From assembly GCA_022826745.1 (NCBI GenBank), contig JAJDUI010000014.1, forward strand, positions 84,901-148,900: DNA of 64,000 nucleotides, given 5' to 3'. The notes below the pieces were generated by a model. That model saw only the letters and a list, made by a program, of their open reading frames with translations, did not search any database and was not told the DNA's origin. Source of the stretch: Thermoanaerobaculia bacterium (GTDB lineage Bacteria > Acidobacteriota > Thermoanaerobaculia > Multivoradales > Multivoraceae). The stretch's first letter is position 1; each line of letters opens with the position of its first letter. Of this stretch, positions 9,025 to 18,830 are shown in pieces. The translations under genes and the position numbers were made by a program.

Positions 9025-11370
9025 TCAGAGTCGCAACCGCAGCGACGCGCGGAACGCACGCGGCTCGGCCGGGCTCAGGAAGCGCGGGTTCTCAAAGGCG
9101 TCGCCGAGCACCTCGTCCGGCTCGCCCAGAGCGCCGAACGTCGCGTACTCGCGGTTCGTCACGTTCGACACCTCCAGATCGAGGTCGAGCGACGGCGTGA
9201 GCTCGATGCGGCTCCAGAGATCGCCACGCCACGCGGATCCGACCGGCTCCAGCAGGTTCGCCTCGTCGCCTCGCAGGTAGCGGGTCGAATCGCCGAGCAG
9301 CCGCGCGCCGAGCACCGCCCGGCCGCCGATTCTCAGGTCGGCGCCGGCCCGGAACTGGCGCCGCGGCACGCCGGGCAGGAAGTCGCCCGGCTCGACCTCG
9401 ATCTCCTCGTGCTCGGCCAACGGGTGCGGCGGACTCGACAGGGTCAGGCGGTCCTGGAAGGTCGCGTCGAGCAGCGTGTACGAAGCGTCCCAGTTCAGCC
9501 GACCGTGGCTGCCGCGCATCCACAACTCCAGCCCCTGCCGCCGGGTCGCGTCGACGTTCGTGAAGTAGCCCGCGCTGGTCCCCGCGCCGCTGGATACGAA
9601 GATGATGTCGTCGGCGCTGTCGCTGTGGAAGAGGGCCGCGCTCCAGCGCACGGAACCTCGGCTGCCGCGCAGGCCGAGCTCCGCGCTCGTCGTCACCACC
9701 TGGTCGAGCGGCGGGTCGGCGACGAAGGCGTTCGGCAACCGACACGGGTCGTCCGGATCGGCGCAAGTGAGTTCGACCGGGGTGGGCACGCGGGACGACT
9801 GCGAGAGGTTGCCGAACAGGAGCATCGAGGATCGACCCTCCAACCGCGCCTCCCAGACGAAGCCCGCGGAGGGCGCGAGCCGCGAGAAGCCGTGATCGCC
9901 GTCGAGTGCCGTGCCCAGTTGATCGTTGAGTTCGATCCGGCTGACGTTGAAGCGGGCCTGGAGGGTCCAGGTCAGCCGGTCGCCGGCAGTCGTCCAGTGC
10001 CGCAGCGCCCAAAGGCCGGCATGCCCGGTGTCGGCTCTCAGTCCGACTTCGGAACCGGGAAGCAGCATGCCGCCGCCGATCGTCGTCCGCGAGTCGGTGA
10101 GCGACGCGAGTTCCGTCTCGAAGGCGAAGTCGGCGCGCCCGCCATCCCACGAGGCACCGGCGAGCCAACGGCCCGAACCGGTCAGACCTGAGATCTGGAT
10201 CGAGGCGCCCAGGCCTTCCTGGTCGGTGCGGCTCCGGTTGTTGACCGCGTCGAACTCGTCGTGATCGTCGTCGTGGTCGTCATCGCCTTCGTGGTCGTCG
10301 TCGTGATCGTCGTCGTCTTCGTGGCCGTGATCATCGTCGTCGTCACCCTCGAAGGCGTCCGCGTTGTAGGTCGCGACGTCGTTCGCGCGAAGGTAGATCT
10401 GCGCTTCGAGTTCAAGCCCCGATCCGATCATCCGGCCAATCCGCAGCCGCGGAAAGAACAGCTCGTTCCAGGTCTGGTCCGGATGCGTGAAGACCTCGGC
10501 GCGGTCGATCTCCAGCAGTTCCACCGGCGTCACGCCGTTCCCGACGAGGTCGTTGTCCGCGACGCCAACCGTAAAGTCGATCCGCTCGCGCTCGCCGCGA
10601 TGCGAGACCTTCGCCAGCGCCTGCCGTAGCGAGCTGGGCGAGAAGTCGCGCCAACCGTCCTCCTCGAAGGAGCGACCGCCGACGAACCAGCCGTACTCGT
10701 CATCGGGGCCGAATGCGCCGCCGGCGCCGAACTCGCCCGCCCGGCGGCCGAAGGAACCGGCCTCGAGCGTCAGGTCGAACCGTTCCGAGTCGAAGCCGCT
10801 GCGCGTGTTCAGGGCGAGCGCCCCGCCGAGCGTGTTCAGCCCGAACATCGGGTTCGCGCCCGGCAGGAGTTCCACCTGCTCCGCCGCGAACGTCGGCACG
10901 AGGTCCCAGGCCACCACGTCGCCGAAGACCTCGTTGACCCGCACCCCGTCCTCGTACACCGAGAGCCCCTGGTTCGCGCCCAGGAGCGGCGACGCCCCGA
11001 AGCCCCGGTAGAGAACGTCGGACTGCAGCGCGCTCCCCTGCGCCGGCGCCAGGCTCACCCCGGGCAGCTCCGCTTCCAAGAGCGCACCGACGCCCGAAAC
11101 CGCCGAAAGGCCGAGCGCTCGCGGCGCCACCCGGTGGACGGTCCAGGGCACCCGGTCGGGCGACTCGCCCACACGGTCGAGCGGTGCGAGACCGATGACG
11201 ACGATCTGCTCGTCGAACTCGCCTTGCTCGGTCGCCGCGCGGTCGTCGGAAGCCGCCTCCTGCTCCGGCGCCGGAGCGGCAGCGAGAGAGCCGGCGAGGG
11301 CGGGGAGCAGGAAGCAGGTCAACGCGCAGGGAAGCCAGCGGAGGGAGCCCGGCCGAAGTGGTCCGCTCAC
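9025..11370 (-). CDS. TonB-dependent receptor with His/Asp-rich loop
   Basis: A 781-residue outer-membrane receptor. It has a signal peptide (CALTCFLLPALAGSLAAAPA), a TonB-box-like EQIVVIG segment (about 54-60), a plug domain with VLYRGFGASPLLG and LPGANPMFGLNTLGGALAL, and a 22-strand barrel ending in the aromatic-poor but typical RASLRLRL C-terminus. Residues about 341-373 form a loop made almost wholly of Asp and His (units such as HEDDDDHDDDH), which is expected to bind divalent cations. The receptor lies 23 bp after the acyltransferase gene and just upstream of the START protein and HupE. Uptake of a metal or metal chelate is therefore likely. The Asp/His loop is shared in style, not closely in sequence, with the two receptors at 57770-63666. 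Confidence 0.9.
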   Translation of the reverse strand: MSGPLRPGSLRWLPCALTCFLLPALAGSLAAAPAPEQEAASDDRAATEQGEFDEQIVVIGLAPLDRVGESPDRVPWTVHRVAPRALGLSAVSGVGALLEAELPGVSLAPAQGSALQSDVLYRGFGASPLLGANQGLSVYEDGVRVNEVFGDVVAWDLVPTFAAEQVELLPGANPMFGLNTLGGALALNTRSGFDSERFDLTLEAGSFGRRAGEFGAGGAFGPDDEYGWFVGGRSFEEDGWRDFSPSSLRQALAKVSHRGERERIDFTVGVADNDLVGNGVTPVELLEIDRAEVFTHPDQTWNELFFPRLRIGRMIGSGLELEAQIYLRANDVATYNADAFEGDDDDDHGHEDDDDHDDDHEGDDDHDDDHDEFDAVNNRSRTDQEGLGASIQISGLTGSGRWLAGASWDGGRADFAFETELASLTDSRTTIGGGMLLPGSEVGLRADTGHAGLWALRHWTTAGDRLTWTLQARFNVSRIELNDQLGTALDGDHGFSRLAPSAGFVWEARLEGRSSMLLFGNLSQSSRVPTPVELTCADPDDPCRLPNAFVADPPLDQVVTTSAELGLRGSRGSVRWSAALFHSDSADDIIFVSSGAGTSAGYFTNVDATRRQGLELWMRGSHGRLNWDASYTLLDATFQDRLTLSSPPHPLAEHEEIEVEPGDFLPGVPRRQFRAGADLRIGGRAVLGARLLGDSTRYLRGDEANLLEPVGSAWRGDLWSRIELTPSLDLDLEVSNVTNREYATFGALGEPDEVLGDAFENPRFLSPAEPRAFRASLRLRL

Positions 11371-11393
11371 GCGTCCACTCTATTGCCCCGGCT

Positions 11394-12251
11394 CTAGCGC
11401 CAGCGGCGGTGGCCCCACAGGTACTGGTCCGGGTCGCGGCGGATCGCAGCCTCGAGGTGGGCGTTCAGCGTCATGAGAATCGCCTCGACGTCGGCGTTGC
11501 GATCGCCGCTCCTCTGCTGGGCGATCAGCGGCGACAGCCTCAACTCGAAGGTCATCGGCGCCGTCCGGCGGCAGAGCAGGAAAGTGAGCGGAGTCCGCGC
11601 GACCAGGTGCAGCATCGCGGCCGTCGTATGGGTCCTCGCGAGGTGGCCGAAGAACGGCACGTCGATCCCCCGGCGGGCGTGCTGATCGACCAGCAGAGCC
11701 AGGATCTCGCCTTCGCCCAGCAGCTTGAGGAAGCGCCCCGGATCGGCGTCGTACTTCGGGATCATCCGGAACCCGCGCCGCTGCCGCCGGCTGAGCGCGA
11801 GTTCCTGGACTCGCGGGTTGTTCATCGGCCGGGAGATCCCCGCGACCGGCTTGTAGCGCGACAGCCACTGTCCCGCGATCTCCCAGTTGCCGAAATGGCC
11901 GGAGACGACGATCAGGCCGCGGTCCGGATCCTCCAGTGCCGCTGCCACGTCGTCCGGGATGTCGACCCGCAGCCGCTCCGGGTCGTCGAGCACGAGGGAC
12001 GACTTCATCGACTCGACGAGCACCATGCCCATGTGGCGGGCGGCGCCGCGTCCGATGGCGCGCGCCTGCCGTCTGTCGCCGGCCACGCCGGCGCGCAGGA
12101 TGTTCGAGATCGCAACCCGACGCCGCGGCCGGTCGGCCGTCCACCACAGCGAGCCCAGCACCGCCGCCCAGCGGGAGGCGGCCGCGGGCGGAAGCAGGTC
12201 GACGCCAAGCAGCGCCAGCCGGGCCGCCCAGTATTCGAGGAAGTGGAGCAC
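11394..12251 (-). CDS. LpxL/HtrB-type lysophospholipid (lipid A) acyltransferase
   Basis: A 285-residue acyltransferase of the LpxL/LpxM family. The catalytic H(X4)E motif is at His119-Glu124 in SGHFGNWE, and the downstream family blocks (GISRPMNNPRVQEL, LALLVDQHARRGIDVPFFG) are intact. One N-terminal hydrophobic stretch (residues 5-25) anchors it to the inner membrane. Family members transfer acyl chains from ACP to lipid A or to other glycolipids. Here it directly follows an acyl carrier protein and a ketoacyl synthase in the same operon, so it may use a dedicated acyl-ACP rather than the housekeeping pool. It is slightly short for LpxL (about 300). Confidence 0.85.
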   Translation of the reverse strand: MLHFLEYWAARLALLGVDLLPPAAASRWAAVLGSLWWTADRPRRRVAISNILRAGVAGDRRQARAIGRGAARHMGMVLVESMKSSLVLDDPERLRVDIPDDVAAALEDPDRGLIVVSGHFGNWEIAGQWLSRYKPVAGISRPMNNPRVQELALSRRQRRGFRMIPKYDADPGRFLKLLGEGEILALLVDQHARRGIDVPFFGHLARTHTTAAMLHLVARTPLTFLLCRRTAPMTFELRLSPLIAQQRSGDRNADVEAILMTLNAHLEAAIRRDPDQYLWGHRRWR

Positions 12252-12268
12252 CGGGCCTGGCCCGAGAC

Positions 12269-12523
12269 TCAGGCTCCGTTCTGCTCCAGCAGCGCGATGA
12301 TCTCGCCGACCGTGCGGGTCTTCACGACCTGCTTCGGATCGAGCGCGATCCCGAACTCCTCCTCCACGTCGTAGAGCACGTCGAGGATGGTCAGGGAATC
12401 GAAGCCGAGCGACTCGATCGGCGTCTCCCCGACCACCGCGTCCCAGTCGTGCTCCTCGACCGCGCTGTCGCGGAGCACGTCCCGCAACCGGGCGAGGATC
12501 TCGGAGGCGCCTTCGGCATCCAT
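12269..12523 (-). CDS. Acyl carrier protein
   Basis: An 84-residue acidic helical protein starting at the ATG at 12523. Ser43 in the LGFDSLTILDVL motif is the expected phosphopantetheine attachment site; the usual ACP sequence is DSL, conserved here. The four-helix ACP pattern and the acidic recognition helix (VLYDVEEEFG) are visible. It sits between the ketoacyl synthase (27 bp) and the acyltransferase (18 bp). Its location suggests a carrier dedicated to this small fatty-acid cassette, not the housekeeping AcpP. The frame is open upstream but that stretch is a shadow of the synthase gene. Confidence 0.9.
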   Translation of the reverse strand: MDAEGASEILARLRDVLRDSAVEEHDWDAVVGETPIESLGFDSLTILDVLYDVEEEFGIALDPKQVVKTRTVGEIIALLEQNGA

Positions 12524-12549
12524 CGGCGAGAGACTATCGCCGATCAGGT

Positions 12550-13791
12550 TCACTCGCCCGGCCCGAGCACCAGCACACCGTTGCTGCCGCCAAAGCCAAA
12601 GCTGTTCTTCATCACGAAGGGCCGTTCGAGCGCCTCCGCATCGCCGCCTACCAGCCGCACCTGGCACTCCGGGTCGGGATTCTCGAGGTTCAGGTTGGCC
12701 GGCAACCGACCCTGTTCAATGCCGAGGAGCGCCGCGATCGACTCGATCGCGCCGGACGCGCCCAGGGTGTGGCCGAAGTAGGACTTGTTGGCGGAGACCG
12801 GCGCCCGTTCGGCCGCAGCGCCCAGCACTGCGCGGATCGACTCGCTCTCGCAGACGTCGTTGGCCAGCGTAGCGGTGCCGTGGGCGTTCACCGCGCCGAG
12901 GTCGGAAGGTTCGACGCCGGCCGACGCCAGAGCAGCCCTCATCGCCACGGCCTGGCCCTCGGCGCTTGGGCTGGTGATGTGACTGGCGTCCGACGACTCG
13001 CCGTAGCCGACGACCTCGCCCCGGATCCGGGCACCCCGGGCGCGTGCCCGCTCCCACGACTCGAACACCAGCATGCCGGCGCCCTCGCCGAGCACGCAGC
13101 CGTCGCGGCCGGCGTCGAAGGGACGGCAGGCCCGCGCCGGATCGGGATTCTTCGACATGACGCCCAGGTTGTTCCAGACGCCGTAGTAGAACGGGTCGAA
13201 GAAGCCGTCGGCGCCGCCGGTCAGAACGGTGTCGGCGTAACCGTGGTGCACCATCCGGTAGGCCGTCCCCATCGCGTTCGTCGAGGACGTGCAGGCCGAG
13301 ATGACGACGTAGTTGGCGCCGGTGAGCCGGAAGTGGATCGAGACGCCGCCCGAGATCGCGTTGTCCATGACCCGCGGCACGCTCGTCGGCCGCAGGCCGC
13401 GAACGCCGCGTTCCGCGAAGCGCTGCTGCAGCGTCGTGTTGCTCTCGGCCGCGCCGACCGCCGTACCCAGGATCACCGCCACCGGCTGGGGCTCGTAGGG
13501 CGGAGCGCCGTCGATCAGGCCGGCGTCCTCGAGCGCCTGGGCGGCCGTCACGATGCCCAGATCGACGGCGCGGTCCGTCGGCCGGCGGCGCAGCCGCTTG
13601 AGGCCGGCGGGGACGAAGTCCGGTTCGACTTCCCCACCGATGCCGACCTTCATCTCCGACGTGTCGAGCGACCGAAGCTCGGCGATGCCGCCCCTGCCGG
13701 CGAGCAGGCTGGTCCTGAACGACTCGACGTCCGTGCCGATGGCGCAGGCGACGCCGAGGCCGGTGACCGCGACCCGACGGGGCTCAGCCAT
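12550..13791 (-). CDS. Beta-ketoacyl-ACP synthase II-type (FabF-like)
   Basis: A 413-residue condensing enzyme with the Cys-His-His triad: Cys167 in [13 protein letters not shown], His304 in [12 protein letters not shown], and His341 in [11 protein letters not shown]. The C-terminal glycine-rich loop [10 protein letters not shown] is intact. The nucleophile context CTSSTNA differs from the CATGAH of housekeeping FabF, which suggests a specialised synthase, such as those in aryl-polyene or other dedicated acyl-chain pathways. It would extend an acyl chain on the ACP encoded next. It overlaps the upstream reductase gene by 8 bp. No malonyl transferase, dehydratase or chain-length partner is present, so it must borrow functions from elsewhere. 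Confidence 0.9.
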   Translation of the reverse strand: MAEPRRVAVTGLGVACAIGTDVESFRTSLLAGRGGIAELRSLDTSEMKVGIGGEVEPDFVPAGLKRLRRRPTDRAVDLGIVTAAQALEDAGLIDGAPPYEPQPVAVILGTAVGAAESNTTLQQRFAERGVRGLRPTSVPRVMDNAISGGVSIHFRLTGANYVVISACTSSTNAMGTAYRMVHHGYADTVLTGGADGFFDPFYYGVWNNLGVMSKNPDPARACRPFDAGRDGCVLGEGAGMLVFESWERARARGARIRGEVVGYGESSDASHITSPSAEGQAVAMRAALASAGVEPSDLGAVNAHGTATLANDVCESESIRAVLGAAAERAPVSANKSYFGHTLGASGAIESIAALLGIEQGRLPANLNLENPDPECQVRLVGGDAEALERPFVMKNSFGFGGSNGVLVLGPGE

Positions 13792-14539
13792 ACATCGACA
13801 ACCCGCCGTTGACGTGGATCACCTGGCCGGTGATGTAGGACGACAGGGGCGAGAGCAGGAAGGTGACACAGGCGGCGACCTCGGCCGGCGTCCCCAGGCG
13901 CCCGAGCGGCACCGGCAGTCGCTGCCGCTGGTCTTCGGAGAGCTCGGTCGTCATGTCCGTTTCGATGAAGCCCGGCGACACCGCGTTGCAGCGGACGCCG
14001 AACCGAGCAGCTTCCAGGGCGAGACTGCGTGTCAGGCTGACCATGCCGGCTTTCGAGGCCGCGTAGTCCGCGCCCATCCAGCCACCGGGACCATGCGCGG
14101 CCAGTGACGCCATGTTGACGATGCTGCCGCTCCGCGCCTTGCGCATCACCTTGTAAGCGGCGCGGGACGCGGCGAACGTGGCCTCCAGGTTGACGCGCTG
14201 GGTCGCACGCCAGGACTCCAGGTCGAGGCCGCGGAAGGCGACCGGGCGGCCGCCGCCCGCGTTGTTGACCAGGCCGTCGATCCGGCCGCAGCGTTCGACC
14301 ACGTCGTCGACGAGCGTCGCCGCGTTCTCCGGGTCGTCGAAGTCCGCGGCAAACGGGAGAGCGTTCTCCGCGTCGATTTCGCCGCAGACAGCCTCGACCC
14401 GGGCGAGTTCCCGCCCGTGGACGGCGACCGTCGCGCCGAGAGCGGCGGCGGTCTCGGCCGCCGCCCGGCCGATACCGCGGGTCGAACCGGTTATGAGGAC
14501 GACGAGACCTTCAAGAGTGCCGGAGAGCGAGACAGTCAT
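13784..14539 (-). CDS. SDR-family 3-oxoacyl-ACP reductase (FabG-like)
   Basis: A 251-residue short-chain dehydrogenase. The NAD(P)-binding TGSTRGIG motif is at residues 17-24, NNAGG near 92-96, and the catalytic Ser145, Tyr159 and Lys163 (YAASK) are present, followed by the PGFIETDM segment typical of FabG. The start is the ATG at 14539; the frame continues upstream only as an antisense shadow of the sarcosine-oxidase gene. It is the first gene of the ten-gene minus-strand run and overlaps the ketoacyl synthase by 8 bp. It likely reduces the beta-ketoacyl-ACP made by that synthase. Confidence 0.88.
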   Translation of the reverse strand: MTVSLSGTLEGLVVLITGSTRGIGRAAAETAAALGATVAVHGRELARVEAVCGEIDAENALPFAADFDDPENAATLVDDVVERCGRIDGLVNNAGGGRPVAFRGLDLESWRATQRVNLEATFAASRAAYKVMRKARSGSIVNMASLAAHGPGGWMGADYAASKAGMVSLTRSLALEAARFGVRCNAVSPGFIETDMTTELSEDQRQRLPVPLGRLGTPAEVAACVTFLLSPLSSYITGQVIHVNGGLSMYG

Positions 14540-14575
14540 GGACCGGCCGCAATCGTAGCGTTGTCGGAGGCGGCC

Positions 14576-14756
14576 GCCCGTTCGGGTCAGGAGGGGGGGC
14601 GGCTGCCAGGATGACGTGCGCGCTTGAGAGGTGATGGGAGGGAGTGCACGCACTCGGCTTCGCTCGCTCCGGTCGGTCGGTGGTTCCCGAAGCGTCGGCG
14701 GCAGTCGCTCGCTCAGACGCACCTGGCAGCCGCCCCCCCTCCTGACCCGAACGGGC
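14576..14756. repeat. 35-bp perfect inverted repeat in a divergent promoter region
   Basis: Bases 14576-14610 and 14722-14756 are exact reverse complements over 35 bp, including a run of seven G in the left arm and seven C in the right. They are separated by 111 bp. The element lies in the 279-bp gap between the divergent SDR (starts 14539) and the sarcosine-oxidase-like gene (starts 14819). No transposase or coding potential is seen between the arms. It could be a small non-autonomous mobile element, a bidirectional stem-loop, or an unusual operator. Confidence 0.85.
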
Positions 14757-14818
14757 TGGTCGGCGTTGCCGTTCACCATGCGAGGGACTACCCGGATCCG
14801 GCGTAGCATTCCCGACGA

Positions 14819-17623
14819 ATGACGACTCTCTTGGTCGACGGGCAGCCGATCGAGGCCCACGCGGGCGAAAGTCTGCTCCTCGCCATGCTGCGGGCCGGCT
14901 TGCATCCCACTAGCGGAGGTTGCGTGTGCCTCGGCGGGGACTGCCCGAACTGCCTCGTGACGGTCGATGGCATCGCTTACACGCGGAGTTGTCAGGTGAA
15001 GGCCGAGGCCGGCATGAGGGTGACGCGTGAGCATGTCGGCGACGAAGAACCTGCCCTGCTGCCCGACGAGGGGATGTCGGCCGGAAGCGCCGCGCCCGTG
15101 CGCCATGTCCACTGCGACACGGTCGTCATCGGACAGGGCGACTCGGGCCGGGAGGCCGAGCGGGAAGCACGAGAGGCGGGGCTGGGCGTCGTCACCCTGG
15201 ACGCCAGAGACGGGCAGCACGTCACCGGGGTCTATCCCGGGCCGCTGGTCGTCGCGGCGGACGGCGGCGGGCGGGTGCTCCACGTCCACCCAAGGCGGGA
15301 GATCGTCGTCGCCACGGGCGCCGCGGAGATCCAGCCTGTCGTTCCCGGCAGCGACCTGGAGGGACTGGTCACCGCGCGGGCAGCCGCGGAGCTTGTCGCC
15401 GCCGGCATCGACCTGGGCCGCGCCGTCGTCGTCGGCGAGTCGCCCGGCGAACTGCCGAGCGGCTCCCTCGCCGGGCACTTTCCGCTCGGCCACGGCGGCT
15501 GGGAACTCGTCCGCTTCGAGGGCAACGGACGGGTCGAGGCGGTAGTCCTGCGAAGACACGGCGACGCCGGTGCCGCCGAAGAGCGCATCGAATGCGACAC
15601 CGCGATCCTCGGCCTTGGCCGCAATCCACGAAACGCGCTGGCGCGGATGGCCTCGGACCTGCCGGTGCGGGTGGTCGGCAGCGCCGCGGCCGAATCCGAG
15701 CTGCCGCCCTGTCCTCGCGACGGAACGGTCTGTCCATGCAGCGGCGTCACGGTCGCCGACCTGGACGGCGTCTGGGAGCGCGGCTTCCACGAGATGGAGT
15801 TGCTCAAACGCGCGACCCTCGCCGGCACCGGCACCTGCCAGGGCGGCGTCTGCCTGCCCTACCTGCGCAGCTTCCTGCTGGAGCGAGGCGGCCGCCTTCA
15901 GCCCGCGTTCACCGCCCGACCGCTGAACCGGCAACTGACCGTGCGGGAGCTGGCCGCCGGAGCGCATACCGCTGTGACCGCCCGCTCACCTCTCCACGAC
16001 GAGCACCTGCGGCTCGGGGCGCGAATGGACCGCGCCGGCGGTTGGTGGCGGCCCTGGACCTACGGCCAGCAAGACGACGAGTACCGGTCCGTGCGCGAAA
16101 GCGTCTCGCTCGGCGACGTGAGTTCACTCGGCAAGATGGCGATCTCCGGGCCGGACGCCGAAGCGTTCCTGGAGCGGATCGTCCCCACCCGGGTTGCCAC
16201 GATCCGTCCCGGCCGCTGCCGTTACGTCCTCATGCTGGACGAACGGGCTCACCTGCTCGACGACGGGATGCTCTGCCGGGAGACGGAACAGAGCGCCGGC
16301 GACCGTTTCTTCATGACCTCGACCTCCGGCGGGTCCGGCTTCTTCGAGCTGTGGCTGCGCGACTGGGCCGAGGCTTTCGGCTGCGACGTCCGGATCCTGA
16401 ACCAGACCGCGTCGCTGGCGGCGATCAACGTCACCGGCCCCCAGGCGGCCCGGTTGCTCGCGCGCGCCGGCGCCCGGAGGTTGCCCGCGTTCGGCCGCCA
16501 CCAGCACGTGCGGGTCGCCAGCGTCGACTGCCGGGTCGTTCGCCTGAGCTTCACCGGCGAACTCTCCTACGAGCTCCACCATCCGGCCGCCGACGCCCGC
16601 AAGCTGTGGCGGCGCCTGCTCGAGGCGGGCGCCGGGTTCGGCGTCCAACCGCACGGACTCGAAACCCTGCTCCGCCTGCGGCTCGAGAAGGGCCACATCG
16701 TCATCGGCCAGGACACGGACTACGACTCGACCCCGCGCCGGCTCGCCCATGAGTGGGCGGTCAACCTGAACAAGGGTGATTTCGTCGGGCGCCGGGCCAT
16801 CCTGCGGACGAACAAACAACCGCTCGACAAGCGACTCGTCACGCTGCGGACCGACGATCCGCCGCCGCCGGGAACAGCCGAAGCTCCGTCCGCCGAGGGC
16901 GCGGCGATCCACGACGGAGACCGCTACGCCGGCTACGTGACGTCAGACACGGGCACGACGACAGGCGGCGCCACGATGCTCGGCTGGCTCTACCTGGACG
17001 CGGAGGGCCGCCTGCCCCGCGAGGTCACGGTCGACGGCCGCCCGGCCCGCCGGGTCGACGGCCCGACGTACGACCCGCAGGGAGAACGGGCTCGGGCAGC
17101 GGTCGATGTCGCGAGCGAGTCGCCGGAGAACGTCCGTGAGTTCCCGGTTGCCCGCCTGGAGGCAAGCGACCTCGCCGCCGGCGCCCCAGCCGAGCGGCCG
17201 CGGCTTCGCCGGCTCGAAGCGACCCGGGTGTCGGCCACGCCCGCGGCCCTCGACGCGCTGGTCGAGCGGCCGCCCTGGCCCGACACGGCCCTCGCTTTCC
17301 GGACCGCTCCCGACGAACTCCTGGTGACGGCGACGCCGGACTTCGAGGTCGCCGACGACCCGCACGCGATCGTCGAACGCGAGACCGCGTTCAGCTACGT
17401 CTGGCTCGATGGAACCACGGCCGAGCGGTTTCTGGACCGTGAGTGCGAGTGGCGTCGGCCCGGCGCGAGGCCGGCCCTCGCCCAGGGCGAGGTCGCCGGC
17501 CTCCCGGCCAAGCTCTGGTTCGAGGACAGCAGAACACTGATCCTCACGCCGGCCCCCTACGCGGCCGCCTTCGAGCGCCGCCTGACCGCCTCGCTCGCAG
17601 AGATCGACGGGGACGCCGCGTGA
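14819..17623 (+). CDS. soxA: Fused sarcosine oxidase alpha-like subunit (2Fe-2S / FAD / BFD / GcvT)
   Basis: A 934-residue multidomain protein. Residues 1-70 form a ferredoxin-like domain with Cys35, Cys37, Cys42, Cys45 and Cys58. Residues about 98-300 form a reduced dinucleotide-binding region (VVIGQGDSG, 102-110). A BFD-like [2Fe-2S] site has Cys305, Cys307, Cys340 and Cys345. Residues about 400-770 are a GcvT/aminomethyltransferase domain, which in sarcosine oxidase passes the methyl group to tetrahydrofolate. The tail (about 800-934) may be a fused gamma-subunit-like domain; that part is inferred. It overlaps the next gene (GTGA). With the beta and delta genes that follow, it forms a heterotetrameric-type oxidase acting on sarcosine or another N-methyl amine. 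Confidence 0.82.
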   Translation: MTTLLVDGQPIEAHAGESLLLAMLRAGLHPTSGGCVCLGGDCPNCLVTVDGIAYTRSCQVKAEAGMRVTREHVGDEEPALLPDEGMSAGSAAPVRHVHCDTVVIGQGDSGREAEREAREAGLGVVTLDARDGQHVTGVYPGPLVVAADGGGRVLHVHPRREIVVATGAAEIQPVVPGSDLEGLVTARAAAELVAAGIDLGRAVVVGESPGELPSGSLAGHFPLGHGGWELVRFEGNGRVEAVVLRRHGDAGAAEERIECDTAILGLGRNPRNALARMASDLPVRVVGSAAAESELPPCPRDGTVCPCSGVTVADLDGVWERGFHEMELLKRATLAGTGTCQGGVCLPYLRSFLLERGGRLQPAFTARPLNRQLTVRELAAGAHTAVTARSPLHDEHLRLGARMDRAGGWWRPWTYGQQDDEYRSVRESVSLGDVSSLGKMAISGPDAEAFLERIVPTRVATIRPGRCRYVLMLDERAHLLDDGMLCRETEQSAGDRFFMTSTSGGSGFFELWLRDWAEAFGCDVRILNQTASLAAINVTGPQAARLLARAGARRLPAFGRHQHVRVASVDCRVVRLSFTGELSYELHHPAADARKLWRRLLEAGAGFGVQPHGLETLLRLRLEKGHIVIGQDTDYDSTPRRLAHEWAVNLNKGDFVGRRAILRTNKQPLDKRLVTLRTDDPPPPGTAEAPSAEGAAIHDGDRYAGYVTSDTGTTTGGATMLGWLYLDAEGRLPREVTVDGRPARRVDGPTYDPQGERARAAVDVASESPENVREFPVARLEASDLAAGAPAERPRLRRLEATRVSATPAALDALVERPPWPDTALAFRTAPDELLVTATPDFEVADDPHAIVERETAFSYVWLDGTTAERFLDRECEWRRPGARPALAQGEVAGLPAKLWFEDSRTLILTPAPYAAAFERRLTASLAEIDGDAA

Positions 17624-18828
17624 ACGAGTTCACAGAACGCCAGATGAAGCTGACCTGGCGGCCACCGAAGGCGAGCTACGACGTCGTGATCGTCGGCGCC
17701 GGCGGGCACGGCCTGGCCACCGCCTACTACCTGGCGACGCGCCACGGGATCACGAACGTCGCCGTCTTCGAACGCGGCTACATCGGCAGCGGCAACTCGG
17801 GGCGGAACACGACGATCATCCGCGCCAACTACGGCATCCCGGCCGCCGTCCGCTTCTACCAGCGCAGCGTCGACCTCTACCGGGGCCTGGAAGAGGAAAC
17901 CGACCGCTGGCTCATGCACCAGCAGAAGGGGATCCTGTGGATGGCGCACTCGGAGGCGGCAGTGCGGGCCGAACGGATGCGGGCGAAGCTGAACACCGAG
18001 TTCGGCGCGGAGACCGAGTTCGTCGGGCCGCGGCAGGTTGAGGAACTCTGCCCCGAACTCGACATGTCCGGCGGCGGCCGCTGGCCGGTGCTGGGCGCTT
18101 CCTACCATCCGCAGGGCGCCACCGCCCGCCACGACCGCGTGGTCTGGGCGCTCGCCGAGGGCGCGATGGAGCGCGGCGCCCACGTCCACCAGAACACGCC
18201 GGTGGAAGGCCTGATCCTCGACGGCGAGCGGGTCGCCGGCGTGCGAACAGCGGAGGGCGACATCGCCGCCGGCGCCGTCGTCTCGGCGGTCGGCGGCCAC
18301 GTCAGCCGCCTCGCGGCGATGGCGGGCCTCCGGCTGCCGATCCGCACGCACCGCCTGCAGGCGTTCGTCACGAACCACTACCGGCAGCAGTTCGGACCCA
18401 TCGTCGCCTCCTCGGAGCTCTTCTTCTACGCCTCGCAGACCGCCCGCGGCGAGATGCTCCTGGGCGCCGAGATCGACCCGCAGCCCAGCTTCTCCTACCG
18501 CTCGAGCCACGACTTCGTCCAGGACGTGTGCCGGCGGGCGCTCTGCCTGCTGCCGTTCATGGCGAGCCTCCGGGTGCTGCGGCAATGGACCGGCGTCTGC
18601 GACATGAGTCCCGACTACTCGCCGATCATGGGGCGCACCGGCGTGGACGGTTTCTTCATCACGACCGGCTGGGGCACCTGGGGCTTCAAGGCGATCCCGG
18701 CCGGAGGCGAGCAGATGGCGGAACTCATCGCGTCGGGCGAAACACCGGAGCTGATCGCGCCGTTCGGGCTCGACCGCTTCGCCCGCGACCGCACGATGGC
18801 CGACCGCGGCTCGGCGGGGACCCACTAG
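17620..18828 (+). CDS. soxB: Sarcosine oxidase beta-subunit-like FAD oxidoreductase
   Basis: A 402-residue DAO-family flavoprotein. The GAGGHG dinucleotide-binding motif is at residues 26-31, and GSGNSGRNTTIIRANYG further on is the SoxB signature. The C-terminal FAD-contact block (DGFFITTGWGTWGFK) is present. SoxB holds the catalytic FAD site that oxidises the N-methyl group. The start is taken as the GTG at 17620, whose bases overlap the stop codon of the alpha gene; an ATG at 17644 is an alternative. The gene order alpha-beta-delta differs from the common B-D-A-G order. Confidence 0.88.
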   Translation: MNEFTERQMKLTWRPPKASYDVVIVGAGGHGLATAYYLATRHGITNVAVFERGYIGSGNSGRNTTIIRANYGIPAAVRFYQRSVDLYRGLEEETDRWLMHQQKGILWMAHSEAAVRAERMRAKLNTEFGAETEFVGPRQVEELCPELDMSGGGRWPVLGASYHPQGATARHDRVVWALAEGAMERGAHVHQNTPVEGLILDGERVAGVRTAEGDIAAGAVVSAVGGHVSRLAAMAGLRLPIRTHRLQAFVTNHYRQQFGPIVASSELFFYASQTARGEMLLGAEIDPQPSFSYRSSHDFVQDVCRRALCLLPFMASLRVLRQWTGVCDMSPDYSPIMGRTGVDGFFITTGWGTWGFKAIPAGGEQMAELIASGETPELIAPFGLDRFARDRTMADRGSAGTH

Positions 18829-18830
18829 CG

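Noticed and set aside
14576..14756. Insertion sequence bounded by the 35-bp inverted repeat
   Set aside because: Only 111 bp lie between the arms, with no transposase; a full IS is excluded, though a non-autonomous element remains possible.
14540..15967. Upstream extension of the SDR reductase to a 727-residue protein
   Set aside because: The extension is antisense to the sarcosine-oxidase-like gene and crosses a long inverted repeat; the SDR fold begins right after the ATG at 14539.
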